DNA of 64,000 nucleotides from Hyphomicrobiales bacterium (lineage in GTDB: Bacteria; Pseudomonadota; Alphaproteobacteria; Rhizobiales; Kaistiaceae). The position numbers and the translations under genes were made by a program. Positions within the stretch are counted from its first letter, which is position 1, and every line of letters begins with the position of its first letter. The stretch lies in the NCBI GenBank assembly GCA_017305635.1, contig JAFKKF010000010.1, positions 310,001 to 374,000 on the forward strand, in the 5' to 3' direction. Of the stretch, positions 36,510-44,803 are shown piece by piece. The notes under the pieces are model-generated. The model made no database searches and had not been told where the DNA came from. It saw only the letters and a program-made list of their open reading frames with translations.

Positions 36510-37157
36510 CTAGTAGTCCAGAGCCCTTCGAAGCTTCTTGTCGAGACCCGTTGTGAACGGGTCTTCGCGGCCCTCCCACGCTCGCTCGAAAGATGTCAAC
36601 TGCCGAAAATCGATAACAAGCCACAGGGCAGCGCGAAGGTCTTCGCAGACTTGCTCTAAATCTTCCTGAGTGTAGACCCAGATGTGCGCAGGGTCATAGA
36701 CGATGTCCCCACCAGCCCAGCGATTCAGCATGAGCTCCATCGCCTGTAGGTTCATCTGCATTACGGCCTGCTTGTCGACGAGGAGGATAGCTCCGGGCAC
36801 ATCAGGGGAGCAGGACCAGAGGCAATGCGCCAACCGGTTCCGCGGAACGTAAGCGGCCTCGATCCGCTTGATGATCTTGTCGAGCATCTTGCCGCGCTCC
36901 GGCGACAGGATGGCCTTTCCCGCAGCGGCAATGGCGTCTCGCTGTTCCTTCGCGCCATTGAGAGTTTTGAGCATCGCCGCCGCCGGCGCAGCGCTGGCCC
37001 CGAGAGTGACCACGAGTAGCGTTGCCAGCTGCGCCTCAATGGTCGCGCAGGTCGAAAAGGCGTCGGTGGCCAACTGATGCAATTCGCTCCTGAACTGGCA
37101 AGGGCTGTCACGGACCCTAGCCTCCGGCATGACTTCGCTGAGGCGTTTCGCCGGCAT
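36510..37157 (-). CDS. HEPN-motif protein, candidate prophage-encoded defence gene
   Basis: This 215-residue protein is encoded against the direction of its structural and lysis neighbours. It has an N-terminal helical segment (FSTCATIEAQLATLL) and an Arg-Asn-x3-His motif at residues 106-111 (PRNRLAHCLW), the R-x4-H signature of HEPN RNase domains. A helical C-terminus follows. GC content is visibly lower: two 60-bp lines counted by hand gave 52% and 58%, against 75% for a line in the neighbouring gene. GGAGG precedes ATG 37157. HEPN proteins commonly act in abortive infection, but this one could also be inactive or have another role. Confidence 0.6.
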   Translation of the reverse strand: MPAKRLSEVMPEARVRDSPCQFRSELHQLATDAFSTCATIEAQLATLLVVTLGASAAPAAAMLKTLNGAKEQRDAIAAAGKAILSPERGKMLDKIIKRIEAAYVPRNRLAHCLWSCSPDVPGAILLVDKQAVMQMNLQAMELMLNRWAGGDIVYDPAHIWVYTQEDLEQVCEDLRAALWLVIDFRQLTSFERAWEGREDPFTTGLDKKLRRALDY

Positions 37158-37210
37158 GATCTATTCCCTCCGTAGTGTGCCTCTTCGGTTTACTCGATAG
37201 GGGTGAACCG

Positions 37211-38050
37211 ATGCTAGCAAGGATGAAAAGCAACTTTGACACCTGCCTGCCGCTGATCCTCGCCTATGAGGGCGGGTACGTGAACCACCCGGCGGACCCG
37301 GGCGGTGCCACCAACAAGGGCGTGACCCAGGCCACCTACAATGCCTGGCGGAAGGCGCAGGGCCTCGCGGCGCGCTCGGTGAAGGAGATCACCGCGGCCG
37401 AGGTCTCGACCATCTACCGCAACAGCTACTGGAACGCGGTGAAGGCGGACGAGCTGCCGGCCGGCGTCGACCTCGCCACCTTCGATCCGGCGGTCAATTC
37501 CGGCCCGTCGCGCGGGGCCAAGTGGCTGCAGGGTGCGGTCGGCGCGACGGTCGACGGCGCCATCGGCCCGAAGACCCTGCTCGCCGTCGCCAAGGCTGAC
37601 GCGGTCGCGACCGTGAAGAAGATCTGCGCGCTGCGCACCTCGTTCCTCCATGCGCTCCGCACCTGGTCGATCTTCGGCAAGGGCTGGGCGGCCCGTGTCG
37701 CCTCGGTCGAGGTCAACGGGATCCGCATGGCGACGGCGGCCAAGGTGGCCGCGAGCCCGCCCCCGGGCATCGACGCCGCCGTGCAGGCGGCCGCCGAGAC
37801 CAAGGTCATCGCCGCGGCCGAGGCGGCGAGCTCGAGCGCGGCGGCCTCCAGCCAGGCGAAGAAGGCGACCGGGGCGGGCGCCGGCGGCGCCGGCAGCGCA
37901 GCCGCCACCCAGGCGCAGCCCGACCAGGTCGTCAACCTCATCCTCCTCGGCCTGATCGGCGTCGCGATCGTGGTCGTCATCGTCCTTCTTTGGCGGGCGC
38001 ACGTGAACCGCGCCCGGGCGGCGGCATACGCGGCCGTCGCAAAGGGATAA
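37211..38050 (+). CDS. Endolysin (glycoside hydrolase 108, muramidase) with C-terminal membrane anchor
   Basis: This 279-residue lysozyme cuts peptidoglycan at host lysis. The GH108 domain (about 8-100) contains the catalytic glutamate in AYEGGYVNHPADPGGATNKG. The following region (about 100-170, ATVDGAIGPKTLLAV) is the peptidoglycan-binding companion domain. An Ala/Ser/Lys linker then leads to a single hydrophobic helix (VVNLILLGLIGVAIVVVIVLLW) and a short basic tail. ATG 37211 has AGGGG upstream; ATG 37223 with AAGG is an alternative. It is the first gene of the lysis cassette. Confidence 0.9.
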   Translation: MLARMKSNFDTCLPLILAYEGGYVNHPADPGGATNKGVTQATYNAWRKAQGLAARSVKEITAAEVSTIYRNSYWNAVKADELPAGVDLATFDPAVNSGPSRGAKWLQGAVGATVDGAIGPKTLLAVAKADAVATVKKICALRTSFLHALRTWSIFGKGWAARVASVEVNGIRMATAAKVAASPPPGIDAAVQAAAETKVIAAAEAASSSAAASSQAKKATGAGAGGAGSAAATQAQPDQVVNLILLGLIGVAIVVVIVLLWRAHVNRARAAAYAAVAKG

Positions 38051-38122
38051 CCCCCGAAGGAAGCCTGCCCCGGCGGCAATCCGGCCGCCGGGGTCCGCCG
38101 GCCCCTCAACCAAGGACGAAGC

Positions 38123-38635
38123 ATGTTCGAGGCCCTCATCCCCATCCTGGTCAATGCGGGGGCGCCGATCCTCGCCGACGTCATCCGCGCCAAGTCGCCG
38201 GCGGCCGCGGCCGTCGTCGAGGCGATCGCCAAGAAGGTCGGGACCTCCCCGACCGTCGAGGACGTCATCCACGCCAGCGAGGTTGCCCCGGCCGACGTCG
38301 CCAAGGCAGCGCAGGAGGTGGAGGCCGAGAGCCCGGAATACTGGCGCTTCATGGCTGGCGCCCAAGGCAGCCAGGCCGAGCTCCTCGAGCGGGAGGACGA
38401 TCGCGAAGGGTGGTTTAGCTGGGCCTGGCGGCCGGCCATGTGCTGGATGCTGCTCCTGCTCTGGATCTGGAACTGCATCCTGCTCCCGCTGATTAACGGG
38501 GCGACCCATGCCGGCATCGCCATGATCCCCTGGGAGCAGCTGACCTTCTTCTCGGGCCTGTGGCTGGCGATCTACGGCGGCGGGCACATGATCCAGGACG
38601 TCGCCGGCAAGATCGCCGGCGCGATGAAAGGTTGA
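38123..38635 (+). CDS. Phage holin-like protein
   Basis: This 170-residue protein has an amphipathic N-terminal region, a charged middle (EDDREGW) and two to three membrane helices in the last 75 residues (RPAMCWMLLLLWIWNCILLP, FFSGLWLAIYGGGHM). This layout matches the three-TM holin-like proteins encoded beside endolysins. It would permeabilise the inner membrane at lysis. It lies between the endolysin and another small membrane protein, separated from the latter by 4 bp. Confidence 0.8.
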   Translation: MFEALIPILVNAGAPILADVIRAKSPAAAAVVEAIAKKVGTSPTVEDVIHASEVAPADVAKAAQEVEAESPEYWRFMAGAQGSQAELLEREDDREGWFSWAWRPAMCWMLLLLWIWNCILLPLINGATHAGIAMIPWEQLTFFSGLWLAIYGGGHMIQDVAGKIAGAMKG

Positions 38636-38639
38636 GCCC

Positions 38640-38966
38640 GTGGCCTCGCCGTTCCCCACCGACCCGCCGGACTGGCTGCTCGCCCTTCTCGCCGGGCTCG
38701 GGGGCGGCGTGGCCCGGGCGCTCTCCCGGCCCGAGATCGGTGCCTTCCGCCTGGTGGCGACGAGCCTGGTGGGAGGCGTCACCGCAGTCTACCTGACACC
38801 CGTGGTCGCGCCGCATGCGCAGCGCGCCCTCGACCTGCCGCTCTCGGCGGTCTCCGGCGGGTGCGGCTTCTTGTTGGGCTATGCCGGCCTCACCCTCTGC
38901 GACGCCCTCATCCGGCGCGCCAGGCGCATCATCGACGACGAGCCGCCGGCACGCCGCGGCCGCTGA
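38640..38966 (+). CDS. Small membrane protein of the lysis cassette, possible second holin or antiholin
   Basis: This 108-residue protein starts at GTG 38640 and has about three hydrophobic segments (WLLALLAGLGGG, LVATSLVGGVTAVYL, GCGFLLGYAGLTL), ending in a highly basic tail. The adjacent holin-like gene and position at the end of the cassette suggest an antiholin or accessory holin. It is the last phage gene; its stop is 98 bp from attR. Confidence 0.65.
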   Translation: MASPFPTDPPDWLLALLAGLGGGVARALSRPEIGAFRLVATSLVGGVTAVYLTPVVAPHAQRALDLPLSAVSGGCGFLLGYAGLTLCDALIRRARRIIDDEPPARRGR

Positions 38967-38983
38967 AAAGCGGGCAAAAGAGG

Positions 38984-38996
38984 CGTGCGACTTTCG
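38984..38996. repeat. Single copy of the 13-bp end repeat near attR
   Basis: CGTGCGACTTTCG here is identical to 21988-22000 near attL. It lies 69 bp from the attR core, with no gene over it, which fits a right-arm integrase binding site. Confidence 0.55.
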
Positions 38997-39064
38997 ACGG
39001 AAAAGAGCGGAAAAGGCCGGATCGAAACGGCGGAAATTGGCGGTTTCTCAGGGGTCGCCTATAC

Positions 39065-39125
39065 CCCCCAGTCAGATGCGCTACCAGGCTGCGCTACACT
39101 CCGGCCGGCGCGGAATATAGCGGCG
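39065..39125. repeat. attR: second copy of the 61-bp repeat, with a 5' half tRNA-Pro
   Basis: This is the exact duplicate of 21756-21816. It contains only the 5' part of tRNA-Pro (through the anticodon loop); the 3' half is replaced by phage sequence, so it cannot make a tRNA. The bases that follow (39126-39157) are the chromosomal originals and run into the end of the merR gene. Confidence 0.93.
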
Positions 39126-39142
39126 GGTCCCTCCCCGCGCAA
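39114..39142 (-). promoter_or_regulatory. Original tRNA-Pro promoter, displaced from its gene
   Basis: On the minus strand, TTGCGC (39137-39142) and TATATT (39114-39119) are 17 bp apart, as at attL. This promoter now points across attR into the right end of the prophage, antisense to the lysis genes. Confidence 0.7.
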
Positions 39143-39151
39143 CGCTTGCCG

Positions 39152-39787
39152 TCAGCGTGCGGAATCGAGGATGCGCTTGCATTCGAGAAGCTCGGCAAGG
39201 GTCGATTCCAGCCTCCGTGCCTCTTCCCGGGAGAGGCCCTCCCCTCCGGCAGGGGCAGCCGCGGGCGTCCGCGATTCCATGAACTGGCCGACGAAGCGGC
39301 GCGCCGCGCCGACCACGCTTCGCGGCTCGACGGGGAGGTCGTCGGCCGGGTCGTGGTCCTCCCGCTCGACCTCAACCTCGGGCACCTCGTCCATCTCCGC
39401 GCCAGCGAGTTCCGACGCCGCCAGTTCGTCGCCGTCGTCCATGGCCTCGAGCCTCGGCTCATGGCGGCCGCCGGCAGCCCCCTGCGCCGCGCCCTTGCCG
39501 GGCAGGCCGGCGAGCTCGCCGCGCCCGGCGCCGACGACGAAGCGCGCGCCCTGCTCCTTGAGGATGCGCTGCACGCCACGGATGGTGTAGCCCTCGCCAT
39601 AGAGGAGATGGCGGATGCCACGGAGCAGGTCGATATCGTCGGGCCGGTAATAACGACGGCCGCCGCCGCGCTTCAGGGGGCGAATCTGGCCGAACCGCGT
39701 CTCCCAGAAGCGAAGGACGTGCTGGGGAAGATCGAGGTCCTCGGCGACTTCGCTGATCGTTCGGAAAGCGTCCGGACTCTTGGACAC
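39152..39787 (-). CDS. MerR family transcriptional regulator
   Basis: This 211-residue protein has an N-terminal MerR winged-helix domain: [25 protein letters not shown], then [19 protein letters not shown] and [13 protein letters not shown] long acidic, low-complexity linker and a short helical C-terminus follow. It is the regulator regularly found after ihfA in Hyphomicrobiales, just before tRNA-Pro. I chose GTG 39787 because GGAGG lies a few bases before it. Its stop codon is only 26 bp from the attR core, so the prophage has separated this gene from tRNA-Pro. Confidence 0.85.
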   Translation of the reverse strand: MSKSPDAFRTISEVAEDLDLPQHVLRFWETRFGQIRPLKRGGGRRYYRPDDIDLLRGIRHLLYGEGYTIRGVQRILKEQGARFVVGAGRGELAGLPGKGAAQGAAGGRHEPRLEAMDDGDELAASELAGAEMDEVPEVEVEREDHDPADDLPVEPRSVVGAARRFVGQFMESRTPAAAPAGGEGLSREEARRLESTLAELLECKRILDSAR

Positions 39788-39860
39788 ATCTTCCTCCACC
39801 GGCGCCCGCCGCGCCGTCCCACGCAACCGGCCGCCCCCACGGCCTCAGCTCAGCCCCAGC

Positions 39861-40187
39861 TCAACTTTCCGGCGGCGGCTCGCTGCCATTGACCAGCGTC
39901 GCATTGATGCGCTGCTTGAGGACGTTGCTCGGCTTGAAGACCATCACGCGACGCGGCGAGATGGGAACTTCCTGCCCGGTCTTCGGATTGCGGCCGACGC
40001 GCTCGCCCTTCGAGCGCACGATGAAGGAGCCGAAGGAGGACAGCTTCACCGATTCGCCGCGGATGACGCTGGCGCTTATCTCGTCGAGGACGAGCTCCAC
40101 CAGGTCCGCCGATTCCGTCCGCGACAGGCCCACCTTCTGGTAGACCGCCTCGCACAGATCGGCCCGCGTCACCGTCTTGCCGCCCAT
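39861..40187 (-). CDS. ihfA: Integration host factor alpha subunit
   Basis: IHF is a DNA-bending architectural heterodimer. The 108-residue protein has [20 protein letters not shown] at the N-terminus, [21 protein letters not shown] with the DNA-intercalating arm, and [12 protein letters not shown]. The length matches IhfA. It lies between fabH and merR as usual for the order. IHF commonly assists tyrosine integrases, and the prophage attachment site lies within 750 bp of this gene, although it acts in trans so the proximity may be incidental. Confidence 0.95.
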   Translation of the reverse strand: MGGKTVTRADLCEAVYQKVGLSRTESADLVELVLDEISASVIRGESVKLSSFGSFIVRSKGERVGRNPKTGQEVPISPRRVMVFKPSNVLKQRINATLVNGSEPPPES

Positions 40188-40298
40188 GGCCTCAAAGTCC
40201 TGGTGATGCCGCCTTCGAGATCGATTCCCATCAATCCCTTCAAGGCGATAACCCTATTTGCTCGGCCGAGGATAATCAACCGGCTCATCACCGTTGCG

Positions 40299-41276
40299 TT
40301 ACCAGCGGACCAACACGGCGCCCCAGGTGAAGCCCCCGCCCATGGCCTCGAGGAGGAGCAGGTCGCCCTTCCTGATGCGTCCGTCGCCGACCGCCACCGA
40401 GAGCGCGAGCGGGATGGAGGCGGCGGATGTGTTGCCGTGGCGGTCGACCGTGCGGACGACCTTCTCCAGCGGGATGCCGAGCTTCTTGGCGCTCGCATCG
40501 ATGATGCGCACGTTCGCCTGGTGGGGCACGAACCAGTCAATGTCGGCGGCCGTCACGCCGGCGGCGGCGAAGACGTCCTCGATCACGTCGGTGATCATGG
40601 TCACGGCGTGGCGATAGACCTCGCGTCCCTCCATCCGGAGGTGCCCGACCGCCTGGCCGGTCGAGGGGCCGCCATCGACATAGAGCTTGTCACGGTAGCG
40701 CCCGTCGGAACGGAGCCGGGCGGCGATGACGCCGCGATCCTTCGTTCCTTCCTTCGCCGCCTCGGCGCCGAGCACGACGGCGCCGGCACCGTCGCCGAAG
40801 AGGACGCAGGTGGTGCGGTCGGTCCAGTCGAGGATGCGCGAGAAGGTCTCGGCGCCGACGACGAGGGCCCGCTTCGCCTGCCCGGCCTTGATCATGGCGT
40901 CGGCGGAGGTGAGCGCATAGATGAAGCCGGAGCAGACCGCCTGCACGTCGAAGGCGGCACCGTTCTGCATCCCGAGCTTCTCCTGCACGGTCACGGCGGC
41001 GGCAGGGAAAGTGAAGTCGGGGGTCGCCGTCGCCATCACGATCAGGTCGATGTCGCCGGCAGCGAGGCCGGCATCGGCGAGCGCGGCAGTGGCGGCCTTC
41101 ACCGCGAGGTCGGAGGTCAGCTCCCCGTCCGCGGCGATGTGGCGCTCGCGGATGCCGGTGCGCTGGACGATCCATTCATCGTTGGTGTCCACGATCTGCG
41201 ACAGCTCGGCATTGGTGAGGACGCGCGACGGCAGGTAGCCGCCGCTGCCGAGGACGACCGAACGGATTTCGCTCAC
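40299..41276 (-). CDS. fabH: 3-oxoacyl-ACP synthase III
   Basis: FabH condenses acetyl-CoA with malonyl-ACP to start type II fatty acid synthesis. The 325-residue protein has the thiolase-fold catalytic triad in context: Cys in DVQAVCSGF, His in PHQANVR, and Asn in RHGNTSAAS, plus the closing [10 protein letters not shown]. The GTG start at 41276 overlaps the plsX stop (GTGA), so the two are coupled, as expected for the plsX-fabH pair. Confidence 0.95.
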   Translation of the reverse strand: MSEIRSVVLGSGGYLPSRVLTNAELSQIVDTNDEWIVQRTGIRERHIAADGELTSDLAVKAATAALADAGLAAGDIDLIVMATATPDFTFPAAAVTVQEKLGMQNGAAFDVQAVCSGFIYALTSADAMIKAGQAKRALVVGAETFSRILDWTDRTTCVLFGDGAGAVVLGAEAAKEGTKDRGVIAARLRSDGRYRDKLYVDGGPSTGQAVGHLRMEGREVYRHAVTMITDVIEDVFAAAGVTAADIDWFVPHQANVRIIDASAKKLGIPLEKVVRTVDRHGNTSAASIPLALSVAVGDGRIRKGDLLLLEAMGGGFTWGAVLVRW

Positions 41277-42340
41277 ATGCCACCTGCTTGCGCGATCTTG
41301 TCGCCGGCTTCTTCCCGCGCCTCGGTGTGAAAGGCCAGGTCCCGGTTGATCTTCGGGATCAGTTCGTTGCGGACCATGCTGTAGCCGATCTCGATGGCGG
41401 AGGCGAAGCCTTCCGGATCGGTGCCGCCATGGCTCTTGATGACGATGCCGTTGAGGCCAAGGAAGACGCCGCCATTGGACCGGCGCGGGTCCATCTTCTC
41501 GCGCAGGCGGGCGAAGGCGGCGCGGGCGAAGAAATAGCCGACCCGCGCCATCAGCGTGCGGCTCATGGCGGCGCGGAGATAGGTGCCGATCTGGCGCGCC
41601 GTGCCTTCGGCAGTCTTCAGCGCGATGTTGCCGGCGAACCCCTCGGTGACCACCACGTCGACGGTACCCTTGCCGATGTCGTCGCCCTCGACGAAGCCGG
41701 CATATTCGAGCGTCGGCAGGTTGGCGTCGCGCAGCAGCTGGCCGGCGCTGCGGATCTCCTCCAGGCCCTTCTGCTCCTCGACGCCGATATTGAGGAGGCC
41801 GATGGTCGGACGCGGTATGTCGAAGAGCGAGCGCGCCATGGCGCCGCCCATGATCGCGAAATCGAAAAGCTGCCTCGCATCGGCGCCGATCGAGGCGCCG
41901 CAATCGAGCACGATGCTCTCGCCGCGGAGCGTCGGCCAGACCGCGGCGATGGCCGGCCGCTCGACGCCTTCGACCGACTGCAGGCAGAATTTCGCCATGG
42001 CCATCAGCGCGCCGGTATTGCCGGCGGAGACGGCGAAGCCGGCATCGCCTTTCTTCACCGCCTCGATCGAGCGCCACATCGAGGAGCGCCAGCGGCCGCG
42101 GCGGAGCGCTTGGCTCGGCTTGTCGGTCATGGCGACCGAGACGTCGCAATGCTCGAAGACCGAGGCGTCGCGAACCCGCGGGTAGCGATCGAGAAGGGGG
42201 CGCACCTTGGCTTCCTCGCCGAACAGGCGGAAGCGCAGGTCCGGCCGGCGGGTCAGGGCGATATCGGCGCCGGGAATGACGAGCTCCGGCCCGGCGTCGC
42301 CGCCCATCGCGTCCAGCGATGTGATGATCTGTCCCGTCAT
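41273..42340 (-). CDS. plsX: Phosphate acyltransferase
   Basis: PlsX makes acyl-phosphate from acyl-ACP, the first step in glycerolipid synthesis. The 355-residue protein begins [15 protein letters not shown] and includes [36 protein letters not shown] and [12 protein letters not shown], all family markers. Start ATG 42340. It is the first gene of the plsX-fabH-ihfA-merR run, with a 127-bp gap to the upstream yceD that may carry a promoter. Confidence 0.95.
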   Translation of the reverse strand: MTGQIITSLDAMGGDAGPELVIPGADIALTRRPDLRFRLFGEEAKVRPLLDRYPRVRDASVFEHCDVSVAMTDKPSQALRRGRWRSSMWRSIEAVKKGDAGFAVSAGNTGALMAMAKFCLQSVEGVERPAIAAVWPTLRGESIVLDCGASIGADARQLFDFAIMGGAMARSLFDIPRPTIGLLNIGVEEQKGLEEIRSAGQLLRDANLPTLEYAGFVEGDDIGKGTVDVVVTEGFAGNIALKTAEGTARQIGTYLRAAMSRTLMARVGYFFARAAFARLREKMDPRRSNGGVFLGLNGIVIKSHGGTDPEGFASAIEIGYSMVRNELIPKINRDLAFHTEAREEAGDKIAQAGGM

Positions 42341-42467
42341 GCCGCCTTCAGGTCCCGTGGCCTCTTCCCGCCGCGCCCGGCCCCCATCCCGGAATGCGCC
42401 ACAGGAGGCCGGAAGATAGCCTTTTCGCCGCTCCGCACAAAGCCCCCGGTACCGCCCGGAAAGACGC

Positions 42468-43013
42468 TCAGGAGGCGCCCTTTCCCTTGCCGCCGAGCGC
42501 CGCCAGCGCGGCAAAGGGCGAATCGGGACGCTCGGGCCCGGCATCGGGCGAGGCGGGAGCCAGCTCGGCGCCCGGGGCGCGCGGATAGGGGTCGATGGCG
42601 AGGACGAAATGTTCCTCCGCGACGGCCCCGAGGTCGAGCGCCGGGCCGGTCAGGGGCTCGGGCGGATCCTCGGCCTCGAGGTCGATGCTGATCTCCGAGC
42701 CGGGCTCGAAATCCTCCCTCCGGTCCGGGGCGTAGCGGACATCGACGGCCTCGTCGATCTTCTGCTCGACGGGAGCGAGGCTGACCACGCAGGACTGGAC
42801 GATATCGGCGGTCACCCTGCCCTCGACGCGGACCGAGCCGCGGCTGCCGGCACTGGCGACGAGATCGGCGGTGAGCGACCTGACTTCGACCAGGCCATAG
42901 GCCTTCGCCAGCGCGGCCCGCTCGGCCTCGGTGGCGGTGAATTTCCGCTCGATGCCGGTCGCCGGGATGGTGGAGACGTCGATCGGGCGCGAAAGAACCT
43001 GCCCCGCCGTCAT
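42468..43013 (-). CDS. YceD/DUF177 family protein
   Basis: This 181-residue DUF177 protein has the DNA/RNA-neutral, acidic composition of the family, with [25 protein letters not shown] (single conserved cysteine) and an acidic segment [15 protein letters not shown], followed by [20 protein letters not shown]. In other bacteria YceD supports accumulation of 23S rRNA. The ATG overlaps the stop of the upstream chaperone-like gene. The C-terminal 30 residues are Pro/Ala-rich. Confidence 0.88.
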   Translation of the reverse strand: MTAGQVLSRPIDVSTIPATGIERKFTATEAERAALAKAYGLVEVRSLTADLVASAGSRGSVRVEGRVTADIVQSCVVSLAPVEQKIDEAVDVRYAPDRREDFEPGSEISIDLEAEDPPEPLTGPALDLGAVAEEHFVLAIDPYPRAPGAELAPASPDAGPERPDSPFAALAALGGKGKGAS

Positions 43014-43564
43014 GCCGGCGTCCCCGCGCGAACGGCCATGGCGGGGTCGGGCCAGGCTATGTCGGCGGCGAGCAGAGCCGCCGGCGCGGTCCGCGACAGC
43101 GCGTGGTCGACCGCGGCGGCATAGGCGGCGAGCGCCCCTGCCCGCGGATCGGAGGCCTCGTCGTAGAGAGCCCGGCCGATGGTCGCCGCGATCGCCTCCG
43201 CATCGCCGGTCTCCAGCCCGGCATCGTAGCGCCCGGCTCGTCCGTAGAAGGCTTCGGCCATCTTGCGCATGCGCTTGCCGACGCCGAGGTCGCCAACCCC
43301 CATTTCGCGCAGCGCCCGGTCCATCTCGGTGCAGAACGTATCGAAAAGCGCCTGGCCGACCGCCTTCTCGCCCTCGTCGGCGCGCAGATGGCGGAGAACC
43401 AGCGCGAGATGCAGGATGATCATCTCGAAGCGGCCTTCGAGCGTATCCGGCACGCCGCGGTCGCCATAGAGCGCGGGATCGCGCGCCTGCGCCACGATGG
43501 CGCCGTAAAGGGCGGATGCAATGTCCTCATTGCGCCGGTTGCGTTTCAGGAATTGGGTGAGCAT
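43010..43564 (-). CDS. Ubiquinol-cytochrome c chaperone family protein (Cbp3-like)
   Basis: This 184-residue protein matches the CBP3/UQCC family: YGAIVAQARDPALYGDRGVPDTLEGRFE near the N-terminus, LRADEGEKAVGQALFDTF, and MRKMAEAFYGRAGRYDAGL. In mitochondria, relatives help assemble cytochrome b of complex III. The ATG at 43564 begins at the family's usual point; the frame upstream to 44011 is a shadow of bamE on the other strand. It is coupled to yceD by a four-base overlap. Confidence 0.87.
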   Translation of the reverse strand: MLTQFLKRNRRNEDIASALYGAIVAQARDPALYGDRGVPDTLEGRFEMIILHLALVLRHLRADEGEKAVGQALFDTFCTEMDRALREMGVGDLGVGKRMRKMAEAFYGRAGRYDAGLETGDAEAIAATIGRALYDEASDPRAGALAAYAAAVDHALSRTAPAALLAADIAWPDPAMAVRAGTPA

Positions 43565-43675
43565 TCGTTCGAGGTCCCTCCGGGCGTCTGTGATTGCACG
43601 CGGGAGCGTGCCGCGGTAGGGGAAACCGGAATATGGGCGCGATTCAGCGTGTTTTCCAATAAGCAGCGGGGATGG

Positions 43676-44155
43676 ATGCCTAAGGGATTGAACGGCCGCA
43701 GCTTTTTGGCGGCTGCGTTGCTCGGGGCCTTCGGCCTCTCGGGATGCGTCGGCGGCGGCGGGCGGATGTTCGAGCCGATCAGCGTGACCTCCCAGCACGG
43801 CTATGTCGTTCCCGACCAGGCGCTGGACCAGATTCCGCCGGGATCGAGCCAGGACCAGGTGCTCATCGCCCTCGGCACCCCCTCGACGACCGCCAATTTC
43901 GGCGGCGACGTCTACTACTACATCGGCCAAACGCGGAAGCGGTCGGCCGCCTTCATGCCGTCCAAGGTCATCGACCAGCGGGTTCTCGCCGTCTATTTCG
44001 ACAAGAACCACAAGGTCGAGCGCGTCGCCAATTACGGCAAGAAGGACGGCAAGGTCTTCGACTTCGTCACCCGCACGACGCCGACCGGCGGCCGGGACGA
44101 GAGCTTCCTGCAGCAGGTGCTTTCGGGCGCGATCGGCATGAAGCCGAGCCTCTAG
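43676..44155 (+). CDS. bamE: Outer membrane assembly lipoprotein BamE
   Basis: This 159-residue protein is lipid-anchored (lipobox LSGC near residue 24) in the outer membrane and stabilises the BAM complex. The SmpA/BamE domain is clear: IPPGSSQDQVLIALGTPSTTANFGGDVYYYIGQ, followed by RVLAVYFDKNHKVERVANYG. ATG 43676 has GGGG upstream. It is divergent from the CBP3-like gene. Confidence 0.92.
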   Translation: MPKGLNGRSFLAAALLGAFGLSGCVGGGGRMFEPISVTSQHGYVVPDQALDQIPPGSSQDQVLIALGTPSTTANFGGDVYYYIGQTRKRSAAFMPSKVIDQRVLAVYFDKNHKVERVANYGKKDGKVFDFVTRTTPTGGRDESFLQQVLSGAIGMKPSL

Positions 44156-44186
44156 GCGTCGGCTTCACGGAACGCGGCCGCGTCCC

Positions 44187-44726
44187 TCATGCGGCCGCGA
44201 GCGCCTTGAGCTTCAGGACGGTGTTCCAGTTGCGCCCGGTGCCGATGGTGCCGAGCTTCCGCTCGATGATCGCGATGGTCAGCTTCGACGTCCCGATGCC
44301 GTCGGGATAGACGAGGTAGAGCGTGCGGCCGGCCACCTCGGCCTTCTCGCGGCCCCTGATCGTCTCGCGGAGCGCCTGCAGGGCATCGGCGGCTGGCGCA
44401 TGCCGCAGCGGCATCGCCACCATGTGGGAAGGATCGTCCCTCGCCTCCTCCGGGAAGGGATTGGCGGCGATCAACGCGTCCCATTCGGCTGCGGTGCGGA
44501 TCAGGAAGCTGGTCTTCACGCCGAAGCGCCTTGCCGTCTCCGCCTCAAGCGCCGATTCAAGCTCCGCCGCCTTCCCCTTGGCGGAAAAGACGAGATTGCC
44601 GCTCTGGAGAAGCGTTTGCGGGGCCGCGAGGCCCATTTCCCCCGCCATGGCACGCAGGTCGGCCATGGCGAGCTTGCCTTTGCCGCCGACATTCACGGCG
44701 CGCAGGAGGGCGATGAAAACAGTCAT
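44187..44726 (-). CDS. DUF1697 family protein
   Basis: This 179-residue protein matches DUF1697: FIALLRAVNVGGKGKLAMADL at the N-terminus, LLQSGNLVFSAKG, and NPFPEEARDDPSHMVAMPL, ending in GTIGTGRNWNTVLKL. The family is widespread and its function is not established. It stands alone between convergent bamE (31 bp away) and hppA on the same strand. Confidence 0.9.
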   Translation of the reverse strand: MTVFIALLRAVNVGGKGKLAMADLRAMAGEMGLAAPQTLLQSGNLVFSAKGKAAELESALEAETARRFGVKTSFLIRTAAEWDALIAANPFPEEARDDPSHMVAMPLRHAPAADALQALRETIRGREKAEVAGRTLYLVYPDGIGTSKLTIAIIERKLGTIGTGRNWNTVLKLKALAAA

Positions 44727-44803
44727 GGCGGCACCTCGTTTGCCGAGACCCCGCCATGTGTAAGCCCTGACCTCCTCCCCGCCTAGCGGCGAGGGGCGAA
44801 ATC

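Larger units (their letters stand above)
21756..39125. mobile_element. Internally deleted prophage integrated at tRNA-Pro
   Basis: The element is bounded by a perfect 61-bp direct repeat, which gives a provirus length of 17,309 bp. The order is attL, integrase and small early genes (mostly minus strand), internal virion protein genes, tail fibre, a minus-strand moron, endolysin and membrane lysis proteins, attR. The internal virion proteins and short T7-type fibre head suggest a podovirus ancestor. No terminase, portal, scaffold, capsid, tail-tube or DNA replication genes are present. The transition from minus-strand gp49 to a broken transglycosylase marks the likely deletion point, so it should not be able to form virions alone. 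Confidence 0.92.

Noticed and set aside
39065-39103. A second tRNA-Pro gene at attR
   Set aside because: Only the 5' part to the anticodon loop is present. The 3' half that would pair with it is phage DNA.
21756-39125. Phage satellite (PICI-like) rather than a deleted prophage
   Set aside because: Satellites normally carry replication and helper-hijacking genes and not large ejection proteins, a fibre and a full lysis cassette. The broken transglycosylase gene supports deletion from a full phage.
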